From positions 868,001 through 932,000 of the forward strand of contig NZ_CP018099.1 in assembly GCF_001886815.1 (NCBI RefSeq): DNA of 64,000 bases, written 5' to 3'. Source of the stretch: Caldithrix abyssi DSM 13497. GTDB lineage: Bacteria > Calditrichota > Calditrichia > Calditrichales > Calditrichaceae. Below, piece after piece: positions 42,349-51,622 of this stretch. A program made the position numbers and the translations under genes. The notes beneath the pieces were generated by a model. That model made no database searches. It was not told the DNA's origin and saw only the letters and a program-made list of their open reading frames with translations. Position 1 is the first letter of the stretch, and the number at the start of each line of letters is the position of its first letter.

Positions 42349-42942
42349 ATGGAAGAAATTCTTAATCGATTGGATCAAAAATTTTATGTGCAGGCGCGCG
42401 ATGTGCAGCGCCGCAATCTGGCTTTTATTACGCTCAACAAAAATGTGGCGGTGCAGGCCATTACGTACCTGAGGGATGTGGAAGGCTTTCGCCATCTGGT
42501 GCTCATTTCGGCCGTGGACTACATCGAACGCAACCTGTTTCAGTTAACGTACATTTTACACAACTACCGTTTGCACAGCGACATTGCCGTTCGCGTAGAG
42601 ATTGATCGTCAAAATCCGCAAATGGAGAGCATCCATCATCTGTGGGCGGCGGCTCAGGTTTACCAGCGGGAGTTGAAAGAGATGTTTGGCATCGACTTTC
42701 CCGGCAGCCCACGTGTGGATGAGTCGATGATTCTGGAAGGCTGGGACAACATCCCGCCCATGCGCAAGGAATTTGACACCAAAAAATATTCGGAAGAGAC
42801 CTATTTTCCTCGCGAAGGAAGGGCGTCCTGCGATCCTGTAAAAATTATGGAAAAGAAACTTTACCGTGTAGAGGCTGAGGTTAAATATGAAATCAAAAGA
42901 ATTGTCCGCGACAATCGAGATAAACAAGCAAGCGGCGAATAA
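42349..42942 (+). CDS. NuoC/MbhK-like subunit (MbxK-like)
   Basis: This protein of about 197 residues is of the NADH dehydrogenase 30-kDa family: LVLISAVDYIERNLFQLTYILHNY, IAVRVEIDRQNPQMESIHHLWAAAQVYQRELKEMFGIDFPG. The last motif is the family signature. ATG 42349 has TAGGTGG upstream; GTG 42343 right after the previous stop is also possible. The last 56 bases overlap the start of the large-subunit gene, a long overlap that may mean the large subunit starts later. Confidence 0.92.
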   Translation: MEEILNRLDQKFYVQARDVQRRNLAFITLNKNVAVQAITYLRDVEGFRHLVLISAVDYIERNLFQLTYILHNYRLHSDIAVRVEIDRQNPQMESIHHLWAAAQVYQRELKEMFGIDFPGSPRVDESMILEGWDNIPPMRKEFDTKKYSEETYFPREGRASCDPVKIMEKKLYRVEAEVKYEIKRIVRDNRDKQASGE

Positions 42943-44107
42943 AACGCCGATCAGTCCATGGGAACCATTCTGGGCTGAGCAAAAACAATTCGATTTAAAG
43001 TCCGGCAAATATTTAAAGATATGGCATGGGCCGCAGCATCCTGGTGTAACGGGCAACATGGCCCTGGAACTGACGCTGCAGGGCGACGTGGTGGTGGAGT
43101 GTAAAACGCATGTTGGCTATTTGCACCGCGGCTTCGAAAAGCTGATGGAACGCCGCAAATTCATACAGTGTTTTCCCATCGTTTGCCGCATTTGTGTGCC
43201 CGAACCGGATTACAACGAATACCTGTTCGCCGCTGCCGTGGAAGAGCTGGCCGGCATTCAGGTGCCGGAGCGCGGGCAGTGGATTCGCGCCCTGGTGCTG
43301 GAGATGATCCGTCTGGCTTCGTTAACCATGGGTCTGGGCGGTCAGGCTGGCGCCTTTGGATTGAGTCCCATCGGACAATGGGGCGTGGCCCATCGCGACT
43401 TTATTCTCGATCTGTTCGAAGAACTGACCGGCGGCCGCATTTACCACATGTACATTGTGCCGGGCGGCGTGCGTCAGGATTTTCCGGACGACGGATTTCC
43501 CGGCCGCGTTGAAGAGGTGCTGCAAAAACTGGAAAAGTTGATACTGGACATCGAAAGGGTGATGTTTAACAACGCAGTTTTTAAATCCCGCGCCCGCGGC
43601 CTGGGTAAAATTCCTGCCGATTGGATCGAACCTTTTGGCATCACGGGCACCACGGCGCGCGCCGCCGGCGTTGCCATCGACGTGCGTAAAGACAACCCTT
43701 ATCTGATTTACGATCAACTGGACTTCGAAATCATTCTGGGAACGGAATCGGATGTTTACGAACGCACCCTGTTGCGTAAAGAGGAAATTTTGAATTCCAT
43801 CAACTTAATCCGCCAGATTTTGAAAAAAATGCCCCGAACAGGCCCGGTGCGCGTCAAGCTGCCCAATGTGCTGCACTGGAAGGTTCCGGCCGGCGAGACT
43901 TACGTGCGCGCCGAAACGGGGCGCGGCGAGATGGGTTATTATCTGGTCAGCGACGGCAGCGAGTATCCCCGGCGCGTTCATGTGCGCGGCGCCAGTTACA
44001 CACACGCCATGGCCCTGTTAGAACAGCTGGCCGTGGGGCTTAGCATCGCCGATGTGGCCGGATTGATGGTTTCGCTGCAAACCTGTCCTCCGGAAATCGA
44101 ACGTTAA
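42887..44107 (+). CDS. NuoD/hydrogenase-large-subunit-like protein (MbxL-like)
   Basis: This 406-residue protein has the family core: YLKIWHGPQHPGVTGNMALEL, HVGYLHRGFEKLME, C100-R-I-C103 in place of the first [NiFe] motif, GGQAGAFGLSPIGQWG and a C-terminal CPPEIER. Hydrogenases end in DPCxxC; here only C400 remains and the second Cys position is Glu (E403). Three of the four nickel ligands is not enough for a normal [NiFe] site, which favours an MBS/complex I-type subunit. Start ATG 42887 lies inside the NuoC-like gene; the first 40 residues are less conserved. Confidence 0.92.
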   Translation: MKSKELSATIEINKQAANKTPISPWEPFWAEQKQFDLKSGKYLKIWHGPQHPGVTGNMALELTLQGDVVVECKTHVGYLHRGFEKLMERRKFIQCFPIVCRICVPEPDYNEYLFAAAVEELAGIQVPERGQWIRALVLEMIRLASLTMGLGGQAGAFGLSPIGQWGVAHRDFILDLFEELTGGRIYHMYIVPGGVRQDFPDDGFPGRVEEVLQKLEKLILDIERVMFNNAVFKSRARGLGKIPADWIEPFGITGTTARAAGVAIDVRKDNPYLIYDQLDFEIILGTESDVYERTLLRKEEILNSINLIRQILKKMPRTGPVRVKLPNVLHWKVPAGETYVRAETGRGEMGYYLVSDGSEYPRRVHVRGASYTHAMALLEQLAVGLSIADVAGLMVSLQTCPPEIER

Positions 44108-44139
44108 ACGCAGAATTCGAAGTAAATGAGGAATAAAAA

Positions 44140-45930
44140 ATGAGTCTTAAAGATGTACTTTCGCCATTTTCGGCCTGGAAGCGCACGTTAGAAAAACCAT
44201 TTACCATAAAAAAACCGATCACCGAACGAGAAGGCGCGGAGCGCTACCGCGGCTTTCATGTCAACGATATAGAAAAGTGCATCGGCTGCGGCACCTGCGA
44301 AGAGATTTGCCAGAACGAAGCTATTGACATGGTGGAAGCCACGCCTATTACGGCCAAAAAAGGCGACAGCGGATTGCGTCCGCAAATCGACTACGGCCGC
44401 TGCTGCTGGTGCGCGCTTTGCGTGGATGTGTGTCCAACCGGGTCGCTGGGCATGTCCAATGACTACATCTGGGTTACGCCCAATGCGGACGAATGGGTCT
44501 TTAAGCCGGGCATTGATGAAAAAAAATGGAATGACGATCAGAAAGGCTATCGACGAACCGAGGAAGCCTGGCTGCTGGACCCCGAGCAGGAGCCCATGCC
44601 CGTGTTGGAACCGGAAATCCGCAAAGATACCTTTGAAGAAATGGCCAAAGGCTACCCGGTGACCATGGCTCTGGAAGAGGCCAGCCGCTGTCTGGAATGC
44701 GGCATTTGCATCGAAGCCTGTCCCACGCACATGGACATTCCGGAGTACATCCGCGCCATTCGCGAAAACCGTCTGGAAGATGGATTGAAGATTTTGTACG
44801 ATACCAATCCCTTTTCCGAATCGTGCGGCCGCGTTTGTACGGCGCGCTGCCAGGATGTGTGCGCCCTGGGGCACAACGGCAAGCCCATCGCCATTCGCTG
44901 GTTAAAACGCTACATAACCGATAATACCCACGAAAAGCGAAATGAGATTTTAGGCATCGGTCAAAATTTACCGCAAAATGAGCAAAAAATTGCCATCATC
45001 GGCGGCGGCCCTTCCGGACTGACGGCCGCTTTTTACCTGCGCAATTACGGCTATCAGGTAACGGTTTATGAAAAACACGATCAATTAGGCGGCATGCTGC
45101 GTTACGGCATCCCTGAATATCGTCTGCCCAAAGCGGTGCTGGATCGCGAAATCAAGACCATTCTGGACACCGGCGTTACAGTAATCTACAATACGGAAAT
45201 CGGTAAAGATGTTAGCCTGAAGGACATTCAGGAAACGTTTGACGCCGTGTTCATCTCCGTTGGCGCGCAAAAGGGCACGGAAATGCCCATCGAGGGGATG
45301 GACACGCCGGGCGTGTTGATTGGCGTCGATTTTCTGGACCGTATTGCCGAAGGCGAACGACCGGACCTGGGCCAAAAAGTGGTGGTGGTGGGCGGCGGCA
45401 ACACGGCCATGGATGTGTGCCGTTCTGCGGTGCGCCTGGGCGCCAAAGAGGTGCAGGTGATCTACCGCCGTACAGAGCAGGAGATGCCCGCTAACGACGA
45501 GGAGATCGAAGAGGCCAAAGAAGAAGGCGTGCGGTTCGAATTTTTAACTACGCCGGTTAAAATTAGTAAAAAAGGCGATAAGCTGGAGATCGAATGTCTG
45601 CGCATGAAATTGGGCGAGCCGGATGCCTCTGGCAGGCGTCGGCCGGTTCCCATTGAGGGCTCGAACTTTACCATTCTGACCGATACCTGTGTGATGGCCA
45701 TCGGGCAAAAGGTGGACAGCGAAATGGCCGCACAGGCGGACGTTAAGACCACGCGCTGGGGAACGTTCGACATCGATCCCACCACCTTACAAACCAACGT
45801 GAAAAATGTCTTTGCCGGAGGCGACTGCGGTTTTGGGCCGGATGATGCCATCAGAGCCATCGCCGACGGGAAAAAAGCCGCCTACTTCATTAACAAATAT
45901 CTGACCAAAAAAGGGCCGCTGGTGGAATAA
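44140..45930 (+). CDS. NuoI-like ferredoxin fused to GltD/NfnB-type NAD(P)H oxidoreductase
   Basis: This is a 596-residue fusion. Residues 35-105 hold two [4Fe-4S] motifs as in NuoI/MbxN: C47-x2-C50-x2-C53-x3-C57 and C88-x2-C91-x2-C94-x3-C98. Residues about 165-596 are a GltD/NfnB-type flavoprotein: its own Fe-S region (CLECGICIEACPTHMD, CGRVCTARCQDVC), FAD-binding AIIGGGPSGLTAAFYL, NAD(P)-binding [16 protein letters not shown], and IYRRTEQEMPA. The last gene of the Mbx-like operon, it would let electrons pass between NAD(P)H and the membrane complex through its clusters. The direction of flow is not known. Confidence 0.9.
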   Translation: MSLKDVLSPFSAWKRTLEKPFTIKKPITEREGAERYRGFHVNDIEKCIGCGTCEEICQNEAIDMVEATPITAKKGDSGLRPQIDYGRCCWCALCVDVCPTGSLGMSNDYIWVTPNADEWVFKPGIDEKKWNDDQKGYRRTEEAWLLDPEQEPMPVLEPEIRKDTFEEMAKGYPVTMALEEASRCLECGICIEACPTHMDIPEYIRAIRENRLEDGLKILYDTNPFSESCGRVCTARCQDVCALGHNGKPIAIRWLKRYITDNTHEKRNEILGIGQNLPQNEQKIAIIGGGPSGLTAAFYLRNYGYQVTVYEKHDQLGGMLRYGIPEYRLPKAVLDREIKTILDTGVTVIYNTEIGKDVSLKDIQETFDAVFISVGAQKGTEMPIEGMDTPGVLIGVDFLDRIAEGERPDLGQKVVVVGGGNTAMDVCRSAVRLGAKEVQVIYRRTEQEMPANDEEIEEAKEEGVRFEFLTTPVKISKKGDKLEIECLRMKLGEPDASGRRRPVPIEGSNFTILTDTCVMAIGQKVDSEMAAQADVKTTRWGTFDIDPTTLQTNVKNVFAGGDCGFGPDDAIRAIADGKKAAYFINKYLTKKGPLVE

Positions 45931-45947
45931 AAAGTAAGGGAATGCAG

Positions 45948-46421
45948 ATGTCTGTTCAAGAGAAAAATTTAAGCTTTAACAATATCGACGAAATTTTACA
46001 ATTTGCCATCGAAAAGGAAGAAGAAGCCAGAACATTCTATGAACTCTGGTCTCAAAAGGTTAAAAAGCAGTCCATTAAAGAGGTGCTGCTGGAATTTGCC
46101 GTGGAAGAGCAAAAACACAAAGAGCTGCTTTTAAACGTTAAGGCGGGGCGCGACTTTAACCAGCCGAAAAACCAAATCATCGATCTTAAATTGGGCGATT
46201 ATTTTACGGAAGTGAAAGCGCACGAAAACATGACTTACGAAGCGGCGTTGCGTATCGCCATTCAAAGAGAAATTGGCGCTCATCAATTGTACCAGTACCT
46301 GGCGTCCATCGCCGAAAATCAGCAGATCAAGGAATTGTTCGACAGGCTGGCCCTGGAAGAATTAAAGCATAAGATGCGCCTGGAAAACATGTACGACGAA
46401 AACTTTTTGAGCGAGAACTAA
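45948..46421 (+). CDS. Ferritin-like/rubrerythrin-type diiron protein
   Basis: This protein of about 157 residues forms a four-helix bundle with repeated ExxH pairs: [54 protein letters not shown]. These match the diiron ligands of the rubrerythrin-like superfamily; there is no C-terminal rubredoxin domain. ATG 45948 is preferred since AAGGG lies 7 bases before it; ATG 45942 is too close. It may protect the redox complex or handle peroxide. Its end overlaps the convergent kinase gene by 4 bases. Confidence 0.82.
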   Translation: MSVQEKNLSFNNIDEILQFAIEKEEEARTFYELWSQKVKKQSIKEVLLEFAVEEQKHKELLLNVKAGRDFNQPKNQIIDLKLGDYFTEVKAHENMTYEAALRIAIQREIGAHQLYQYLASIAENQQIKELFDRLALEELKHKMRLENMYDENFLSEN

Positions 46422-48664
46422 TGCTCGATGGCGCCGGCCACGCGTTCGATTTCTTTAAACAGCTCTTCTTTGCGGATGGGCTTGGAAACGTAGCCGTCCA
46501 TGGCGGCGTTCAAACACATATCGATGTCTTTTTTCATGGCGTGCGCAGTCAGGGCAATAATGGGAATGTGACTTTTGCCGTTTTCCAGCTCTCTGATTTT
46601 TTGCGTGGCCTGTAAGCCGTCCATCTCTGGCATCTGAACATCCATTAAGATCAGGTCGTAATGATTTTTCTTGAGTTTTTCCAGCACTTCCAGTCCGTTT
46701 TTGGCAATATCGGCGTAGTAGCCGTTTTTTTCTAACAGACGGATGGCTAACTTCTGGTTTACCGGATTATCTTCAGCCACCAGGATGTGTAATCTGGGCA
46801 GCACTTCGCGCACTGTATATTGGGTAACCAGCGAAGGCTGCACCTCTTCTTCCTGCGGCAGCCCCAGGGTAACCTGTAGCGCCTTCAAAAAGTCGGTTAA
46901 TTTTACGGGTTTGGGCAGGTAGGCGTTAATGCCGATTTGCTTGCACCGCTCGCTGTCGCCGCGCATGCCGGAAGAGGTAAGCAGAATAATGGGCACCTTT
47001 TTGTAGTTTTTTAACGCTCTGATTTGAGTGGAGAGTTCAAAGCCGTCCATCTCGGGCATCTGAGCGTCGGTGATAATGAGATCGAAGCGCTGATTGGTTT
47101 TTAAGATTTCCAGCGCCTTAAAAGCGCTTTCGGCTGTGGTAACCTGCAATTTATTTTTTTCTAAAATCTTCTGAAAATAACTGCGGTTGATCGGATTGTC
47201 GTCAATCAATAAAACATTTAATCCTTTTAGATTTTTCTGCAAAATGCGATAGGGCGTTGTTTCCCGGTGTTCGGCCTCGTGGAGTTGTGCCGTAAAGAAG
47301 AACGAGGTGCCGGGGCCGCCTTTTTTGCGGCTGGGATAGGTGGAAGGACTCTCCAGCCAGATCTTACCGTTCATCATTCTGACCAGGCGCATGCAAATGG
47401 CCAGTCCCAGACCGGTTCCGCCAAATTTGCGCGTAATGGAAGTATCGGCCTGCACAAACGACTCGAAGATTTTGTCCTGCACCTCTCTGGGAATGCCAAT
47501 GCCCGTATCGTGAACGCCAAATTTAAGAATGATTTTATCATCTAAACGCTCTGCTTTCAATACTTCCAGAACCACCTGACCTTTTTCGGTGAACTTAATG
47601 GCATTGCCGAGCAAGTTGATCAAAATTTGTCGCAAGCGAATGGGATCGCCTTTAATGAAGATGGGTACGTCCGGATCGATAAAGTAGGCCAGTTCAATCT
47701 TTTTTTCGTTGCTTTTAATGGCCAGCGGTTTAATCATGTCGCCGATCATATCGTACAGGTTAAAGTCGATTTCTTCCAGATCCAGTTTGCCCGCTTCAAT
47801 TTTTGAGAAATCGAGAATGTCGTTAATGATGGCCAGCAGGGCTTCGGCGGATGATTTGACGACATTCAGATAGTCTCTTTGCTCGGCCGTGAGTCGCGTT
47901 TCCAGGGCTAATTCAGTCATGCCCAGAATGCCGTTCATGGGCGTGCGAATCTCGTGGCTCATGTTGGCCAGGAATTCATCTTTAGCTTTGTTGGCCCGTT
48001 CGGTCTCTTCTTTTGCTTTTTTCAGTTCGATGTTTTTAAGGCTTAAAATGTAGTTTTGGTAAAGCCTGTTCCAGTATTCCTCATAAAACCGTCTGGCAAA
48101 TAGATAGAGATAAAAGAAGAAGAACAGAATGAGCACGCCCCAGACGAAAATTTTAGCGTCGCCAAGCAATAAGCCGGTTAAAACCGAAGGCATGAGCAAC
48201 AAAACAAGATAGGCGCGAGTCAGTTTAAAATTTGGGGATAAGGCAGAAATGCCGCCGGCGCCCAGACCGCTGATCGTTACCAATATGGTTAACGAAGTGG
48301 GATCAATTCCGTAATATGAAAGCGTGAAAGCGCCAAGCCATCCCCACATACTCACAATAATTAATGTTAACGCAGAGAAGACCAATCGGCAGCGATCAGG
48401 ATTTAGATTGATGTTTTTTTGATAATAGAAGCCAAAAATGGTGCGGACGATGCTTAACAAAATAAGGCCAGAAATTAACGAGTAAAATAAGACTGGAAAA
48501 TCTTCTGCCAAATTGGTTGTGAAATAAATTAATAAGATCAGGGCAACATACATTACCGGGCCCAACTGCGCTCGTTTGATGATTTCTAAGTCGGCTTCCT
48601 TTTGTAATTCAGGAATGTGTGAAAAAATTCGAGTTTTCAGCGAAAATGGATTAAACTTGGACAT
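46418..48664 (-). CDS. Membrane hybrid histidine kinase with two receivers
   Basis: This 748-residue protein has about six N-terminal membrane helices (residues 36-190) with no clear extracytoplasmic sensor domain, a coiled linker, and then HisKA with H237 ([13 protein letters not shown]). The HATPase core shows [20 protein letters not shown] and GTGLGLAI. Two receivers follow: [14 protein letters not shown]...[11 protein letters not shown] and [14 protein letters not shown]...[11 protein letters not shown]. It resembles BarA/LuxQ-type hybrid kinases. No response regulator gene is next to it. The input signal is unknown, perhaps sensed within the membrane. Confidence 0.94.
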   Translation of the reverse strand: MSKFNPFSLKTRIFSHIPELQKEADLEIIKRAQLGPVMYVALILLIYFTTNLAEDFPVLFYSLISGLILLSIVRTIFGFYYQKNINLNPDRCRLVFSALTLIIVSMWGWLGAFTLSYYGIDPTSLTILVTISGLGAGGISALSPNFKLTRAYLVLLLMPSVLTGLLLGDAKIFVWGVLILFFFFYLYLFARRFYEEYWNRLYQNYILSLKNIELKKAKEETERANKAKDEFLANMSHEIRTPMNGILGMTELALETRLTAEQRDYLNVVKSSAEALLAIINDILDFSKIEAGKLDLEEIDFNLYDMIGDMIKPLAIKSNEKKIELAYFIDPDVPIFIKGDPIRLRQILINLLGNAIKFTEKGQVVLEVLKAERLDDKIILKFGVHDTGIGIPREVQDKIFESFVQADTSITRKFGGTGLGLAICMRLVRMMNGKIWLESPSTYPSRKKGGPGTSFFFTAQLHEAEHRETTPYRILQKNLKGLNVLLIDDNPINRSYFQKILEKNKLQVTTAESAFKALEILKTNQRFDLIITDAQMPEMDGFELSTQIRALKNYKKVPIILLTSSGMRGDSERCKQIGINAYLPKPVKLTDFLKALQVTLGLPQEEEVQPSLVTQYTVREVLPRLHILVAEDNPVNQKLAIRLLEKNGYYADIAKNGLEVLEKLKKNHYDLILMDVQMPEMDGLQATQKIRELENGKSHIPIIALTAHAMKKDIDMCLNAAMDGYVSKPIRKEELFKEIERVAGAIEH

Positions 48665-48763
48665 TTCAGATTCTTTCTATTCATACGTTTTTACGGCCAT
48701 TTATTCATGATTATCGGAGTTTTTGAGGCGAACAATAGAAAAAAAATCGATAATTGGTGTGCA

Positions 48764-48792
48764 CAAAAAAAAGGCCGATTTTTTAATCGGCC
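48764..48792 (-). terminator. Terminator of gpmI
   Basis: On the minus strand the 8-bp stem GGCCGATT/AATCGGCC (48773-48792) is followed by a run of T residues (plus-strand A run 48764-48772). It lies about 50 bases beyond the gpmI stop. Confidence 0.88.
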
Positions 48793-48843
48793 AGTGTATT
48801 TTTTGCTTAAAAAAGAGAAGAATTTAAACGCCAATCAAAGAGA

Positions 48844-50394
48844 TTACTTAATCAGCACATCGGCCGTCATTTCATCGGGAATGGGAAGTCCGAGTAATTT
48901 TAAAACCGTGGGCGCGATGTCGGCCAGTTTTCCGGTCTCTTTAAGTTGTACGCCGGGAGCGTCTTTGGCCACGTAAATGAATTCAACCGGAAAGGTGGTG
49001 TGGCTGGTTTTAACCATGCCCGTTTCGTAATCGATCATCTGTTCGCTGTTGCCATGGTCGGCAGTGATTAAAATGCGGCCGTCCAGTTCGAGCATGCGTT
49101 TGACAATGCGCCCCACGCATTCGTCCACCACTTCGATGGCTCTTTTAGCGGCTTCGAAATCGCCGGTGTGACCCACCATGTCGCCGTTGGCGTAATTGAC
49201 CAGAATAAAAGCATAGGGATTGTTTTCCAGCCGCTTTAACAGCTCTTCGGTCACGCGGTAGGCTTCCATTTCCGGGTGACTGGCGTAGGCGGCGGGATCG
49301 ATTGTACTTTTGATTTCAACCTGATCTTCTCCCGGAAAAGGCGTGGTTAATTTACCGTTAAAAAAGCTGGTTACGTGTCTGAACTTTTGCGTTTCCGCAA
49401 TGCGCAGTTGCTTTAAGCCGGCCTTAGAAAGTACTTCTCCTAAAATATTTTCCATATTGCCGGAAGAGGTCATGGACGCCATCAAATAGTTTTCAAATTC
49501 GTCGTAATACTGGGTAAATCCCAGATAAATTACTTTTGGCCGTTTGCTGCGCTGGCCAGGATAGGTGTCTTCAACAAAAGCCATGCTCAATTGAATGGCT
49601 CGGTCCTGCCGGTAGTTGGTGTGAAAAACGCTGTCGCCGTCGTGCACGCCATCGTAGTCGCCGATGACATAAGGCGGAATGTATTCGTCGAACATCTCCA
49701 CATCATCGGGCGTTCTGTCTTTTTCGTAGGATTCTTTAACGGCTTGTTCGGCGGAGCTGGCGCGGCGTCCTTGGGCGCTAACAATGCAGTTGTAAGCCTG
49801 GTCGGTCAGCGTCCAATCGCGTGAACGATCCATTGCATAGTAGCGTCCCATCACCGTACCGATGCGGCAGCTTCCTACTTCTTGCATTACTTTGTTTAAT
49901 TTGGCCAGATACTCCATGCAGCTTCGCGGGGGAGTGTCGCGTCCGTCCAGAAAAGGATGAATGACGATTTCGCCTTGCGGATATTCTTTGCGCGCCTGCC
50001 GCATGATTTTGAACAGGTGATCCATGTGGGCGTGCACGCCTTCATCCTGCAGCAAGCCAAAGAGATGCAGGCGCGACTGATTCGATTTCCAGTTGTCAAT
50101 TAACGCGCGCCACTTTTCATTTTTAAAGATTGAACCGTCTTTGAAGCCGTCGTCAATCCTTTTTAACTCCTGGATTACCACGCGTCCGGCGCCCATGTTT
50201 AAGTGCCCAACCTCACTGGAGCCCTGAAAGCCAGGGGGCAAGCCGACCGCTTCGCCGGAGGTTTCGATTAAAATCCAGGGATATTTGTTTTTGTAAGCAT
50301 CTATGTTTACGGTTTTTGCTGCCATCACGGCGTTTCCTTTGGGGTTTTCGTTGTAACCCCAACCATCGCGGACAATAACCATTACAGGTCTCAT
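48844..50394 (-). CDS. gpmI: 2,3-bisphosphoglycerate-independent phosphoglycerate mutase
   Basis: This 516-residue protein is the usual size for GpmI, which interconverts 3- and 2-phosphoglycerate with two Mn ions. N-terminal VIVRDGWGYNENPKGNAV carries a metal Asp; the catalytic Ser lies in FQGSSEVGHLNMGAGR; HPFLDGRDTPPRS, MGRYYAMDRSRDW, NYANGDMVGHTGDFEAAKRAI and ITADHGNSEQM are all present. It is a single-gene unit ended by a terminator. No frameshift or missing residue was seen. Confidence 0.97.
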   Translation of the reverse strand: MRPVMVIVRDGWGYNENPKGNAVMAAKTVNIDAYKNKYPWILIETSGEAVGLPPGFQGSSEVGHLNMGAGRVVIQELKRIDDGFKDGSIFKNEKWRALIDNWKSNQSRLHLFGLLQDEGVHAHMDHLFKIMRQARKEYPQGEIVIHPFLDGRDTPPRSCMEYLAKLNKVMQEVGSCRIGTVMGRYYAMDRSRDWTLTDQAYNCIVSAQGRRASSAEQAVKESYEKDRTPDDVEMFDEYIPPYVIGDYDGVHDGDSVFHTNYRQDRAIQLSMAFVEDTYPGQRSKRPKVIYLGFTQYYDEFENYLMASMTSSGNMENILGEVLSKAGLKQLRIAETQKFRHVTSFFNGKLTTPFPGEDQVEIKSTIDPAAYASHPEMEAYRVTEELLKRLENNPYAFILVNYANGDMVGHTGDFEAAKRAIEVVDECVGRIVKRMLELDGRILITADHGNSEQMIDYETGMVKTSHTTFPVEFIYVAKDAPGVQLKETGKLADIAPTVLKLLGLPIPDEMTADVLIK

Positions 50395-50454
50395 TGTACA
50401 TTTCCTTTCAACTTTTTCACTCTTACGCTCTTAATCTTTTACACTCTTTTCCAA

Positions 50455-50606
50455 TCTGAAGGTGGCAGTCCTTCGCCGAAGTAGCCCTCACCCCCTCGCT
50501 CCCCCGGAATAAAAGTCTGGAATAGGGGGGAGACTGGCCAGAGGGAAATCTTCCCCGAAGGATTAAAGTATTCTTACATTGACCAATTTCTATTCAACCG
50601 CTAAAC
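50455..50606. repeat. Direct repeat, unit 1 (about 152 bp)
   Basis: It runs from CTGAAGGTGGCAGTCCTTCGCC through CCCTCACCCCCTCGCT, the hairpin-like CCGGAATAAAAGTCTGG, and GACTGGCCAGAGGGAA to TATTCAACCGCTAAAC. Unit 2 at 50641-50792 follows the same path with scattered substitutions. The unit combines the hairpin and ATTCAACC motifs of the dispersed repeats. Confidence 0.8.
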
Positions 50607-50640
50607 ACCTAAACCTCTAACCCCTTACGCTCTTTCTCCG

Positions 50641-50792
50641 TCCGAAGGTGGCAGGCCTTCGCCGGAGTAGCCCTCACCCCCTCGCTCTCCCGGAATAAAA
50701 GTCTGGAAGAGAGGGAAGACTGGCCAGAGGGAAGCTCTCCCCGAAGGAGTAAAGTATTTTTACATTGGCCAATTTCTATTCAACCGCTAAAC
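50641..50792. repeat. Direct repeat, unit 2 (about 152 bp)
   Basis: It starts CCGAAGGTGGCAGGCCTTCGCC and ends TATTCAACCGCTAAAC, 186 bases after unit 1. By eye roughly nine in ten bases agree. It does not encode a protein on either strand. Confidence 0.8.
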
Positions 50793-50826
50793 TCCTACAC
50801 TCCTAAACCCCTAAACAATTACCCTC

Positions 50827-51372
50827 TTAACCTTTTCTCTCGAATATTTTTAGAACTTGCTGAATAATCGTCTCGTCTTCGGCCAGGCCGCCGATGCCTT
50901 CGTCGCCGTCTGCCAGACGTTTGGGCACTGGTGGAATAACGGTAACATTGTAAAATTGTTTCATATTGTTAAGCTGATGGGCGGTAATCGGATTTTCCCA
51001 CATGCGCGTATTCATGGCAGGAGCAAGAATAAGCGGTTTATTGCCCAGAGCGCGCACGGTAGAGGTTAACAAATTGTCGCACAATCCGTTGTAAATTTTG
51101 GCCAGGGTATTGGCGGAAAGGGGAGCGATTAAAAAAGCGTCGCACCATTTGGCCAATTCGATGTGCAGCACATGTTCTGTATTGCCCCATTCCGCCTGAT
51201 CGTCGTAACATGGGTATTGGCTCATAACAGCCAGGGCCTGGGGGGCAACAAAGGCTTTTGCTTTTTCAGTAACGATGGTTTTAACATCAATGTCCTTTTT
51301 CCTCAGGGCAGAAACGAGGTTAGGGATGCGGTAAGCCGCAATAGACGAAGTAATGCCGATTAATAATTTCAT
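50827..51372 (-). CDS. Stand-alone phosphopantothenoylcysteine decarboxylase-type flavoprotein (CoaC)
   Basis: This 181-residue HFCD-family flavoprotein matches only the CoaC half of the usual bifunctional CoaBC. The active His is H70 in HIELAKWCDAFLIAPLSANTLAKIYNGLCDNLLTS, and the PAMNTRMW substrate loop is at 118-125, both as in pantothenoylcysteine decarboxylases; UbiX-type enzymes lack this PxMNxxMW pattern. The start at 51372 has GGAG six bases upstream; the in-frame codon at 51390 lacks one. CoaB would have to be encoded elsewhere, so the role in coenzyme A synthesis is probable but not certain. Confidence 0.85.
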   Translation of the reverse strand: MKLLIGITSSIAAYRIPNLVSALRKKDIDVKTIVTEKAKAFVAPQALAVMSQYPCYDDQAEWGNTEHVLHIELAKWCDAFLIAPLSANTLAKIYNGLCDNLLTSTVRALGNKPLILAPAMNTRMWENPITAHQLNNMKQFYNVTVIPPVPKRLADGDEGIGGLAEDETIIQQVLKIFERKG

Positions 51373-51622
51373 AAATACTCCAGATTTCAATGTACATTGA
51401 ATTGCCCCAAAGATAGAGATTTTTGTCTGTTAACGCAATAGCGGAACAGGACAATTAAATTTTATTTTGAGCTAAATATAAAGGCGTTAATGGTTGGTTA
51501 AAATATTATGAAACGCAATACAACAAGGCAGGCGACAGAGCGCCACGAATCGTTGAAATCTGATTTTGTTCAAGTCGCCAAATATTGTAAATTAGCGGTA
51601 GTTTTTTAAAGAGAGGAATGCA

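Larger units (their letters stand above)
50395..50826. other. Intergenic gap filled by a direct repeat
   Basis: No gene is present. Two copies of a repeat of about 152 bp, starting 186 bp apart, take up most of it, and between and after them are runs of CTAAACxCCTA-like units. It separates the divergent-looking ends of gpmI and the CoaC-type gene, both on the minus strand. Confidence 0.75.

Noticed and set aside
42887-44107. Canonical [NiFe] hydrogenase large subunit
   Set aside because: The C-terminal DPCxxC motif is missing one Cys (Glu instead), and the operon order follows Mbx, so hydrogen evolution should not be assumed.
50455-50792. Possible CRISPR array
   Set aside because: There are only two long units with inexact match and no short identical repeats with unique spacers; no cas genes are nearby.
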